Source: Gemmatimonadota bacterium
Lineage (GTDB): Bacteria > Gemmatimonadota > Gemmatimonadetes > Longimicrobiales > UBA6960
Direction: 5' to 3'
Assembly (NCBI GenBank): GCA_022564535.1
Contig: JADFLD010000136.1
Coordinates: 1 to 6,300 of the forward strand
Length of the DNA: 6,300 bases
Shown here: one piece after another, positions 1 through 6,230 of the stretch
Numbering within the stretch: the first letter of the stretch is position 1
Layout of the letters: each line of letters opens with the position of its first letter
Program-made: the position numbers and the translations under genes
Notes under the pieces: model-generated
The model's database searches: none
Seen by the model: only the letters and a program-made list of their open reading frames with translations
What the model was told of the DNA's origin: nothing

Positions 1-294
1 CCACAGGTGGTCCGCGGCGTGCTCGCGCCCGACGCGTCTTCCTACTCGGTCCGCCGTCCGGCCGCTCGCGCCGTTCCGCTTGAAGAGGTCCACGAAATAC
101 GCGAGCCACAGCTCCGGCTCGGTGCCACGGCTCCCGGCCCCAGCGCCCTCATGGATCACACGTCGCGCGTCGAGCTCGGCGGCTCGGAATCCTTCGGTGT
201 CCACTTCGACGCCCTCGGCACGAAAGATTTTCACCATCCGCACCGGATCGATGTAGACGAGCGTGTTGCCGGCGTCGAAGAGAATCCCCCTCAC
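1..294 (-). CDS. HAD-superfamily hydrolase, N-terminal part (runs off the window)
   Basis: A reading frame with no stop runs from a GTG at 294-292 to the left edge (98 codons). It begins V-R-G-I-L-F-D-A-G-N-T-L, which is motif I of the haloacid dehalogenase superfamily: a hydrophobic strand followed by DxGxT, with Asp7 as the expected nucleophile. About 50 residues on, the segment ELWLAYFVDLFKRNG (starting near residue 62) resembles the helical cap (subclass I) of HAD phosphatases and dehalogenases. The later motifs (Ser/Thr, Lys and the acidic pair) lie outside the window. The residue two after the nucleophile is Gly9 rather than the general acid/base Asp of typical phosphatases, so the reaction is uncertain. 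The GTG lies 20 bp after the mutase stop, implying co-transcription. Its purine-rich upstream stretch (GAAGGGA) is unusually close, so the exact start is insecure; a CTG at 318-316 is a poorer alternative. Substrate unknown. Confidence 0.75.
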   Translation of the reverse strand, partial: MRGILFDAGNTLVYIDPVRMVKIFRAEGVEVDTEGFRAAELDARRVIHEGAGAGSRGTEPELWLAYFVDLFKRNGASGRTADRVGRRVGREHAADHLW

Positions 295-314
295 TCCCTT
301 CGATACGGAGTCGG

Positions 315-2036
315 TCAGAAGAAGACCGGCTCCTTGTACGAACCGAAGACGTCTTCCATCGCCGCCCGGATCTCGTACAGCGTGCAATACGCGCGGGCGC
401 AATCCAGAATCAGGGGCATGATGTTCTGCTCCGAACGGCACGCTTCGCCGAGTGCGGCAAGCGTGGTCGCCACCGACTCACCGTCCCGTCTTTCACGCAT
501 CTGAGTCATCCTAGCGACCTGCCGTCTTTCGACCTCGGGATCGATCTTGAGCGTTTCGATCTCGATCTCTTCAGACCCCTCGAGGAAGTGATTCACGCCG
601 ACCACGACCCGTTCGCCGGATTCGACCTCGACCTGCTGGCGGATGGACGACGCGCCGATCTCCTGTTGGAACCAACCGCTGTGGATTCCAGGCACGACGC
701 CCCCGAGCGCATCGATCTCCTCGAAGAGGTCCATGGCGTCGCGCTCGAGCTCGTCGGTGAGAGACTCCACGTAGTACGAGCCGGCGAGCGGGTCGATCGT
801 GTTCGCGACGCCGGACTCGAACGCCAGGATTTGCTGGGTCCGAAGCGCGATCCGCACCGCCTTCTCGGTGGGCAGCGAGAGCGTCTCGTCCATCGAGTTC
901 GTGTGGAGCGACTGCGTGCCGCCGAGCGCGGCCGCCATGGCCTGGTACGCGACCCGCACGATGTTGTTCTCGGCCTGTTGCGCGGTCAGGCTGACACCCG
1001 CGGTTTGGCAATGCATGCGCAAGCGCCAGGAATCGGGATTCTTTGCGCCGTATTTCTCCCTCATGCCTCGCGCCCAGATGCGACGTGCCGCACGGAGCTT
1101 TGCGATCTCCTCGAAGAAGTCGTTGTGGACGTCGAAGAAGAAGGAAAGCCGGGGCGCGAACGTGTCGACGTCGAGGCCGCGTGCGATGCCGCGCTCGACA
1201 TACTCGAATCCGTTGCGGAGCGTGAACGCCAACTCCTGAGCCGCGGTGGCTCCGGCCTCGCGAATGTGATATCCCGAGATCGAGATCGGGTTGTACTTGG
1301 GTGTGTTCTGGCTGCACCACTCGAACATGTCGATGATGCAACGCAGCGCGGGCTCCGGCGGAAAAATCCAGGCGTGCTGCGCCTGATATTCCTTGAGGAT
1401 GTCGTTCTGGACCGTGCCGCGTAGGACGCTCGCGTCGATCCCCTGTTTCTCGGCAGCGGCGACGTAGAAGCAGAAGATGATGATCGCCGGGCCGTTGATC
1501 GTCATGGACACCGACACCTGATCGAGCGGGATTCCGTCGAAGAGCGCCTCCATGTCCTCCAGCGACGATATCGCGACGCCACACACGCCCACCTCACCGA
1601 GCGAGCGAACGTGGTCGGAGTCGTAGCCCATGAGCGTGGGAAAGTCGAACGCCACGCTGAGCCCCGTCTGCCCGTGATCGAGCAGATACTTGTACCGTTC
1701 GTTGGTCTCCTCGGCCGAGGCGAAGCCGGCGAACTGGCGCATGGTCCAGACGCGGGTCCGATACATGGTCGAATACGGTCCCCGCGTGAACGGGTAGGCA
1801 CCCGGAACGCCGATGCGCTCGTCCTCTTCGGCATCGACGCGGTCCAGCTTCGTGTAGAGCGGCTTCACCTCCCGGCCCGATATCGTCGTGAACGCCGATT
1901 CGCGCGTCTCGGTCGCGTCGTACGACTCTTTCCATTCGGCCAGGCGGGCCCTCAGATCGGCCAGCTCCGCCTCTCGCTCATGAACGAGGGCGCTCAGGTC
2001 GGCCCGGCTCGACACTTCTTTCTCTATCGTCGACAT
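315..2036 (-). CDS. Adenosylcobalamin-dependent acyl-CoA mutase, large (substrate-binding) subunit; isobutyryl-CoA mutase-type active site
   Basis: A 573-residue protein of the methylmalonyl-/isobutyryl-CoA mutase family, which performs radical carbon-skeleton isomerisation of acyl-CoAs in the cytosol. Residues 1-45 form a charged helical lead, and about 75-570 form the substrate-binding TIM barrel. Recognisable family blocks are TRGPYSTMY (84-92), W97-T-M-R-Q-F-A-G-F105, [20 protein letters not shown] (122-141), [11 protein letters not shown] (207-217), [13 protein letters not shown] (251-263, with active-site Tyr256/His257), [14 protein letters not shown] (294-307), [13 protein letters not shown] (372-384) and [10 protein letters not shown] (415-424). 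The protein ends at [13 protein letters not shown], the natural end of the barrel, with no DxHxxG B12-binding domain. It is thus the large subunit of a two-subunit enzyme, and no small subunit is in the window. Aligned to Propionibacterium MutB, the specificity residues Tyr89 and Arg207 become Phe102 and Gln220, both separated by exactly 118 residues. This is the isobutyryl-CoA mutase pair. I chose the ATG at 2036 because an AAGGAG site lies four bases upstream; an in-frame ATG at 2063 would add nine atypical residues. meaB lies directly upstream. The family is certain; the substrate is inferred. Confidence 0.95.
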   Translation of the reverse strand: MSTIEKEVSSRADLSALVHEREAELADLRARLAEWKESYDATETRESAFTTISGREVKPLYTKLDRVDAEEDERIGVPGAYPFTRGPYSTMYRTRVWTMRQFAGFASAEETNERYKYLLDHGQTGLSVAFDFPTLMGYDSDHVRSLGEVGVCGVAISSLEDMEALFDGIPLDQVSVSMTINGPAIIIFCFYVAAAEKQGIDASVLRGTVQNDILKEYQAQHAWIFPPEPALRCIIDMFEWCSQNTPKYNPISISGYHIREAGATAAQELAFTLRNGFEYVERGIARGLDVDTFAPRLSFFFDVHNDFFEEIAKLRAARRIWARGMREKYGAKNPDSWRLRMHCQTAGVSLTAQQAENNIVRVAYQAMAAALGGTQSLHTNSMDETLSLPTEKAVRIALRTQQILAFESGVANTIDPLAGSYYVESLTDELERDAMDLFEEIDALGGVVPGIHSGWFQQEIGASSIRQQVEVESGERVVVGVNHFLEGSEEIEIETLKIDPEVERRQVARMTQMRERRDGESVATTLAALGEACRSEQNIMPLILDCARAYCTLYEIRAAMEDVFGSYKEPVFF

Positions 2037-2040
2037 GCTA

Positions 2041-2046
2041 CTCCTT
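2041..2046 (-). promoter_or_regulatory. Shine-Dalgarno site of the acyl-CoA mutase gene
   Basis: Read on the minus strand the sequence is AAGGAG-TAGC-ATG, a near-perfect anti-16S match four bases before the ATG at 2036. It decides the mutase start in favour of 2036 over the in-frame ATG at 2063. It is the only strong ribosome binding site I can see in the window, which suggests the mutase is translated independently and efficiently rather than by coupling to meaB. Confidence 0.75.
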
Positions 2047-2097
2047 GGTCGCCCAAGCACCACGCTGAAGACGTGCGGCTCCGCGAATCCTAAAGAT

Positions 2098-2117
2098 GGC
2101 TCGAGCCCCGAGAGGGG
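2098..2117. repeat. Two small overlapping palindromes in the meaB-mutase gap
   Basis: The 82-bp gap between meaB and the mutase gene is the largest complete gap in the window. It holds a perfect 10-bp palindrome, GGCTCGAGCC (2098-2107), abutting a 4-bp-stem hairpin, CCCC-GAGA-GGGG (2106-2117), just after the meaB stop codon. The two share bases and cannot both form fully. No T-run follows on the minus strand, so this is not a convincing intrinsic terminator. It may be a weak RNA structure or simply chance in GC-rich DNA. The rest of the gap holds only the Shine-Dalgarno site. Confidence 0.3.
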
Positions 2118-2118
2118 G

Positions 2119-3180
2119 TCAACGAAGAAGCGCCTTCAAAATCTCGCTGGCGATCGAGTACGGTGTGGCTCGTCCCTCGGCGATCCTGTCCACACCCGTC
2201 TCCAGAAGCGTCGAGGCCGCGTCGGAATTCCAGGCGACTCTCCGGAGCTCCCGGTCGACCACGTCCTGAATCCGCACCGAGGTGCGCTCCCTGCGGCGTT
2301 GCTCGAGTTGACCCCCCGCCTCGAGCCACGCTCGGTGGCGATCGATCGTCTCGAGAAGGTCCCCCACGCCCTCTTCGGTAAGCGCGTTCGTGGTCAGGAC
2401 CGGGACGGCCCAGTCTTCGGGCTCGACCGGTGGGGCGTCCGTGGTGCGCTCTTTCTTCATCACTCGGCCCAGATCGACGCCGTGATGCGCGGGAATGTCC
2501 TTGAGTGCGCTACCGGCGCGCAGGTGTAGCGCCTGACGCAGGTCTTTCACGAGCCGGTCGGACCCCGGCCGGTCGGACTTGTTGACGACGAACACGTCTG
2601 CGATCTCCATGAGGCCCGCCTTCATGGCCTGGATCGAGTCGCCCGACTCCGGAACCAAGATCACCACGACCGTGTCGACCGCTGCGGTGACCGCCAGTTC
2701 CGTCTGGCCCACGCCGACGGTCTCGAGCAAGAGGCGATCGAACCCGAAGCCGTCCATGAGGTCGACAACCTCTTTCGTAGTCGTCGCCAAGCCCCCCATC
2801 GACCCCCGCGTCGCCATCGAGCGAATGAAGATGCCCGGATCGGTCGCGATGTCGTTCATGCGGATGCGATCGCCCAGCAACGCCCCACCCGAGTAGGGGG
2901 ACGTCGGATCGACGGCCAGGACCCCGACGTGCTCATCGCGCCCGCGGTACACCGCAGCCGCCGCCGCGACCAAACTCGACTTGCCGGCCCCGGGTGGACC
3001 TGTGAACCCGACCCGCATCGCCCGCGGCCCGCGACTCATGACCGCGTGAAGCAGGCCCTGGAAGCCCGGCCGTTCGTTTTCGACCACCGAGATCGAGCGC
3101 GCCAGAGCCGTGACTTCGCCTGCGCGGAACCGTTCGACCAAGGCGCTCAGCGCCGGCGTCAGTCCTTCGGTATCGCTCAT
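2119..3180 (-). CDS. meaB: MeaB/ArgK-family GTPase, chaperone of the B12-dependent mutase
   Basis: A 353-residue SIMIBI-class G3E-type GTPase. Proteins of this family (bacterial MeaB, human MMAA) use GTP to gate adenosylcobalamin delivery to acyl-CoA mutases and to protect or rescue the inactivated enzyme. The sequence shows the P-loop [12 protein letters not shown] (58-69, with Lys67), the family signature [19 protein letters not shown] (90-108), the switch II segment ETVGVGQTE (153-161), and the NKSD guanine-specificity box (200-203). The switch III region retains Asp181 and Lys187 (in [10 protein letters not shown]), which by my alignment match Asp182 and Lys188 of Methylobacterium MeaB, where they couple GTP hydrolysis to the client mutase. 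Residues 222-258 ([20 protein letters not shown] and on) form a segment about 25 residues longer than I recall for classical MeaB. The C-terminal helices (about 285-353) correspond to the dimerisation region. It is one base downstream of the UbiB-like gene stop and 82 bp upstream of the mutase, its expected client. No good Shine-Dalgarno site is seen. The older name ArgK (arginine transport kinase) is misleading. Confidence 0.95.
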   Translation of the reverse strand: MSDTEGLTPALSALVERFRAGEVTALARSISVVENERPGFQGLLHAVMSRGPRAMRVGFTGPPGAGKSSLVAAAAAVYRGRDEHVGVLAVDPTSPYSGGALLGDRIRMNDIATDPGIFIRSMATRGSMGGLATTTKEVVDLMDGFGFDRLLLETVGVGQTELAVTAAVDTVVVILVPESGDSIQAMKAGLMEIADVFVVNKSDRPGSDRLVKDLRQALHLRAGSALKDIPAHHGVDLGRVMKKERTTDAPPVEPEDWAVPVLTTNALTEEGVGDLLETIDRHRAWLEAGGQLEQRRRERTSVRIQDVVDRELRRVAWNSDAASTLLETGVDRIAEGRATPYSIASEILKALLR

Positions 3181-3184
3181 GTCA
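3178..3184 (-). promoter_or_regulatory. Stop-start junction TGA-C-ATG (probable translational coupling)
   Basis: On the minus strand the UbiB-like gene ends with TGA (3184-3182), one base follows, and meaB begins with ATG (3180-3178). The preceding bases (GAACGTCGT) contain no purine-rich ribosome binding site. Termination-reinitiation is therefore the likely route by which meaB is translated, tying its level to that of the kinase-like protein. The spacing is seen directly; the mechanism is inferred. Confidence 0.55.
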
Positions 3185-4843
3185 ACGACGTTCGTAGGGC
3201 CGAATGCCTCGGGCGTGACGCAAGGGATTCTCTAGCAGGTGGGTGGGAATGAAGAGGACCACGACGAACATGATGAGCGCTGCCAGCAAGCCTACTCCGA
3301 GCAAAAACCAATTCCTCAACGCGAGGAACAGGATCGACGTGATCACCGCGATCACGGAGGCGAAGATGCTCAGGAGCAGACGCCGGGCCTGTAGGTGCAG
3401 AAATCGCTCCTGCGTCTGTATGTCACGCGGATGCACCCGAATTCGTAGCTCTTCCCGCTCAGCCCGGTTCACGAGGTCGCGCACCGAGCGGACGACGGCT
3501 TGCGACTCCTCGACGAAGCTCTTCGCGATCTGAACCGGCTGCATTCGTGTCGTTTGAAGCAGCTCGTCCCGATTGTCCATCACCACGCCACGGATGAACG
3601 AAAGACCGTCGAATCTCGCGTCGTAGTGGAAGGCCAAACCCTCGATCAAGGCCGCCGTACGGAAGAAGTACACCAGCTCCTGAGGCAGAACGAGCGGCCA
3701 CGTGTAGAACGTGTCGAGCAGCTGGGCGATGACGTCGTCGATGATCATCTGCCGGTTCGTGGTCTTCGCACGCTCCACGATCTTCAGGATCTCAGTGGCG
3801 GCCTCGCGGATCTCGCCACGAGACACCTCTGGGCTGATCATCCCCAACCGGTACATCTCATTGATGACGCCATCGATGTCGTCGCGCGCGAGGGAGAGGG
3901 CGAGTCCGAGGATCGACTCACGGGTCCAGCGCGGGACTTCCAGAACCGCACCCCAGTCGAGCACGATGAGCGTCCCGTCGTCCTGCACCAGAAGATTGCC
4001 TGCATGAGGATCGGCGTGCATGAATCCGTCGACCATCATCATCCGAAGATAAGCACCGGTCAGCGACTCCATGACCTTCGGAAAAGAGAGCCGTCCAGAC
4101 TCGATCTTACTGTGTAACTTGTCGATCTTCGTCCCCTCGCAGTGCTCCATGACCAACACACGCTTCCGTGTGAAGCGTGGGAACACCGCCGGCGCGCGAA
4201 CCTTGCGGTCGCCCGCGAAGACCCTCTGGAAGCGGGCCATGTTCTCCGCTTCCTGCTCGAAATCCATCTCCGCCTTCACGCGCACCGAAAACTCCCGAAC
4301 GACGTTCGTGAGCCCTCGCATGTGATGGTTGGGAAATAGAATGTTGGCCCAGAAGAGGAAGCGGAACGAAATGTCCATGTCGAGCGCGACCGACGCCTCG
4401 ACACCAGGCCGAAGCACCTTGACGACCACGTCCTGCCCATCGACCCTGGCACGGTGAACCTGCCCGAGGCTCGCCGCCGCCACGGGTTTGTCGTCGAACT
4501 CCTCGAACAGGTCCGCGATCGGTGCGCCGAGCTCACTCTCGATGACGTGTCGGATGTCGGCGGCGGGGTGCGGTGGAACTCGATCCTGCAGCTTGCTTAT
4601 CTCCGAGAGGTACGGCTCGGGCAGGATGTCCGCTCGAGAGCTCAGGAGCTGGGCGATCTTGATGAACGTGGTTCCCAGGTGGGCGATGCGAGCGGTCAGC
4701 CGTTCTGCGCGACGCTCGTGATGACCTGGCGCCCTGACCGCGGGTCGGCCGAACACGATCCAAGCCCGCCGGTCGCGCAGGAACGCGATCCCGAACGGAG
4801 TGAGGGTGACGAAAATCGAGAGGGTCCGAAAGAGACGCTTCAT
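3182..4843 (-). CDS. UbiB/AarF (ABC1/ADCK) family atypical protein kinase-like ATPase, membrane anchored
   Basis: A 553-residue member of the UbiB family. These are atypical kinase-fold proteins needed in many organisms for ubiquinone or other isoprenoid-lipid biosynthesis or trafficking, apparently acting as ATPases rather than protein kinases. Features in order: a hydrophobic N-terminal helix (about 6-22); the KxGQ-region motif, here FIKIAQLLSSR (60-70); SKLQDRVPP (83-91); the alanine-rich nucleotide loop AAAS (122-125) followed by LGQVHRA; Lys142 in VVVKVLRP; EAEN (198-201); the catalytic-loop motif HADPHAGN (276-283); and the metal-binding DWG (296-298). Two adjacent C-terminal transmembrane helices (about 488-508 and 511-533) match the usual UbiB anchor, placing the kinase domain on the cytoplasmic face of the membrane. 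Length is typical. Two motif departures are KIAQ for KxGQ and DWG for DFG. The ATG at 4843 lies 34 bp after the mgtE stop, with only a weak GGGAAAGAG far upstream. No ubiquinone or menaquinone gene is adjacent, so I do not assign the symbol ubiB; a divergent paralogue with another role is possible. Confidence 0.92.
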   Translation of the reverse strand: MKRLFRTLSIFVTLTPFGIAFLRDRRAWIVFGRPAVRAPGHHERRAERLTARIAHLGTTFIKIAQLLSSRADILPEPYLSEISKLQDRVPPHPAADIRHVIESELGAPIADLFEEFDDKPVAAASLGQVHRARVDGQDVVVKVLRPGVEASVALDMDISFRFLFWANILFPNHHMRGLTNVVREFSVRVKAEMDFEQEAENMARFQRVFAGDRKVRAPAVFPRFTRKRVLVMEHCEGTKIDKLHSKIESGRLSFPKVMESLTGAYLRMMMVDGFMHADPHAGNLLVQDDGTLIVLDWGAVLEVPRWTRESILGLALSLARDDIDGVINEMYRLGMISPEVSRGEIREAATEILKIVERAKTTNRQMIIDDVIAQLLDTFYTWPLVLPQELVYFFRTAALIEGLAFHYDARFDGLSFIRGVVMDNRDELLQTTRMQPVQIAKSFVEESQAVVRSVRDLVNRAEREELRIRVHPRDIQTQERFLHLQARRLLLSIFASVIAVITSILFLALRNWFLLGVGLLAALIMFVVVLFIPTHLLENPLRHARGIRPYERR

Positions 4844-4877
4844 CTACGCATTCGACCGCTCTTTCCCAAAGCGGTCA

Positions 4878-6230
4878 TCAATCGAGGAGGAGCTTCGACG
4901 CGAGCCCGAGCAGCAGGAAGAAGCCGCATAGATCCGTAAGCGTGTGGACGAAGACCGAGGATGCTATGGATGGATCTACCCCCATGCGGTCGAGAGTTGC
5001 CGGGACGAACGCTCCTGCGAACCCCGCAACCACCTGATTACCCCACATCGCGAGCAGAACGACGAGCCCCAGCATGGCATCCCCACGCAACGCGAAGGCG
5101 AGCAGCGCGATTCCGAGACCGAGAACCGCCCCGTTGACGAGTCCAATGAGGATCTCCTTCATGACGAAGCCTCGGGCGCTCCCGGTACCCTCGATGGTGA
5201 TGCGGCGGATCGTGATCGCGAGGGACTGCGTGCCCGAGCTTCCGCCCATGGCCGCGATGATTGGGGCGAGAAACGCGAGCGTCAGCACTTGATCCATGAC
5301 GTCCTCGAAGACCAGGATGACGGAGGCGGCGAGCGCCGCAGTCACGAGGTTCAACGCGAGCCACGGGAGGCGCGTCCGCACCGACTCCTTCCATGTGTGA
5401 CGGATCTCGTACTCGTCCGTGACTCCGACCAGCCTCAGGATATCCTCGGTCTGCTCGGCCTCGATCACGTCGATGACGTCGTCGAAGGTGATCCTCCCGA
5501 GCAGCACGTTATCCGGACCGATCACCGGAATCGACGCGAGGTTGTACCGTCTGATGAGGCGTCCGACCTCCTCCTGGTCCACGTCCGGCTGGACGGTGGC
5601 GACAGGAGCCTCGATGAGTGCGTCCACGCTCGAGTCGGGATCCGCGATCACGAGATGGTCGAGGCCGACCGTACCGAGAAGCTTCCGCTCGCGATCGATG
5701 ACGAACACGGTGTAGAATTTCTCGACCTCGCGACCCTGAGAGCGCACCTGCTCGAGCGCCTCTCTCGCCGAGCGGGACCCCTCGACGGCGACCACCTCCG
5801 TCGTCATGAGCCCGCCCGCCGTGTGCTCGTCGTACCGAAGAAGGTCGATCAACTCCTCGGCCGTCGCGCCGGGCAGCGCGTCGAGAATTCGTTTCTGCTC
5901 GGGCGGATCGAGCTCTCCGATGAGGGCGGCGGCGTCGTCATCGGCAAGCTCTTCGACCAGCTCGGCGCCCTTCGCCACCGCCAGTGCGGCGAGCAGATCC
6001 CCGCGATCCTCCCCGTGCTCCATCTCCGCGAGCGTCTCCGAAGCCACGCCGGCGGGGAGCGCGGACAGCAGCTCGACCTGGTCGGCCTCCGTGAGCTCCT
6101 CCACGACGTCCGCGAGGTCGGACGGATGGAGGCCGGCCACGACGGCACCCGCCGCAGACAGATCACCCTTTGACACGAGCGCCGCGATACGGGCCGCTAC
6201 GGCTTCGTTTTCGTCGTGGGACGTGCTCAT
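4878..6230 (-). CDS. mgtE: MgtE-family magnesium channel/transporter
   Basis: A 450-residue inner-membrane protein with the full MgtE layout, equal in length to Thermus MgtE as I recall it. Residues about 10-137 form the acidic helical N domain (repeated LLSALP/LDALP-type units). The DEHTAGGLMTTEVVAV block (134-149) opens the first CBS domain, and about 205-260 form the second. Residues about 262-285 are the connecting plug helix, and five transmembrane helices lie near 287-308, 314-335, 357-381, 385-408 and 424-448. The pore regions are recognisable: APIIAAMGGSSGTQSLAITI (322-341), MGVDPSIASS (416-425) and HTLTDLCGFF (429-438). Asp433 and Asp419 have the same 14-residue separation as Thermus Asp432 (ion selectivity) and Asp418. 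Family knowledge says cytosolic Mg2+ bound at the N/CBS interface closes the pore, so activity is regulated post-translationally. The usual GGN of the pore motif reads GGS here. The gene ends with two in-frame stops (TGA TGA, 4880-4875). The ATG at 6230 is the only sensible start; upstream bases are pyrimidine-rich with no Shine-Dalgarno site, and only 70 bp remain before the window edge, too few to judge promoter or riboswitch. Confidence 0.96.
   Translation of the reverse strand: MSTSHDENEAVAARIAALVSKGDLSAAGAVVAGLHPSDLADVVEELTEADQVELLSALPAGVASETLAEMEHGEDRGDLLAALAVAKGAELVEELADDDAAALIGELDPPEQKRILDALPGATAEELIDLLRYDEHTAGGLMTTEVVAVEGSRSAREALEQVRSQGREVEKFYTVFVIDRERKLLGTVGLDHLVIADPDSSVDALIEAPVATVQPDVDQEEVGRLIRRYNLASIPVIGPDNVLLGRITFDDVIDVIEAEQTEDILRLVGVTDEYEIRHTWKESVRTRLPWLALNLVTAALAASVILVFEDVMDQVLTLAFLAPIIAAMGGSSGTQSLAITIRRITIEGTGSARGFVMKEILIGLVNGAVLGLGIALLAFALRGDAMLGLVVLLAMWGNQVVAGFAGAFVPATLDRMGVDPSIASSVFVHTLTDLCGFFLLLGLASKLLLD

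Noticed and set aside
7..504. Plus-strand open frame of 165 codons over the HAD gene start and the mutase end
   Set aside because: No recognisable domain. The minus strand here encodes a clear HAD motif I and the conserved C-terminus of the mutase, so this is a shadow.
588..1424. Plus-strand open frame of 278 codons antisense to the mutase
   Set aside because: The translation is rich in Arg, Asp, Glu, Leu and Val with no motif, and lies wholly within the conserved mutase barrel sequence on the other strand.
571..1584. Minus-strand 337-codon frame overlapping the mutase in another frame
   Set aside because: The product is dominated by Arg, Gly, Ala and His, the typical frame-shifted reading of a GC-rich gene, while the mutase frame is strongly conserved and unbroken.
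315..2036. Truncation of a full-length single-chain methylmalonyl-CoA mutase by a nonsense mutation
   Set aside because: The frame ends at the natural domain boundary (FGSYKEP-type end). The next gene starts 20 bp later in another frame with no trace of a decayed B12-binding domain.
2037..2063. Longer mutase start at the ATG at 2063
   Set aside because: It adds nine residues (MVLGRPRSS) unlike the family, has no ribosome binding site, and would bury the AAGGAG that is ideally placed for the ATG at 2036.
2106..2117. Intrinsic terminator after meaB
   Set aside because: The stem is only four base pairs and no U-run follows on the transcribed strand.
2087..2122. Possible sigma-70 promoter for the mutase (TTGACC ... 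TAGGAT on the minus strand)
   Set aside because: The boxes are 24 bp apart, far from the usual 16-18, and the -10 box matches only four of six positions. The TTGACC overlaps the meaB stop codon and may be chance.
4944..6173. A 409-codon plus-strand open frame covering most of mgtE in antisense
   Set aside because: Its product is a low-complexity string of Arg, Asp, Glu, His and Leu with no family motif. It is the mirror of a gene with clear MgtE motifs, and such long antisense frames are expected in GC-rich DNA.
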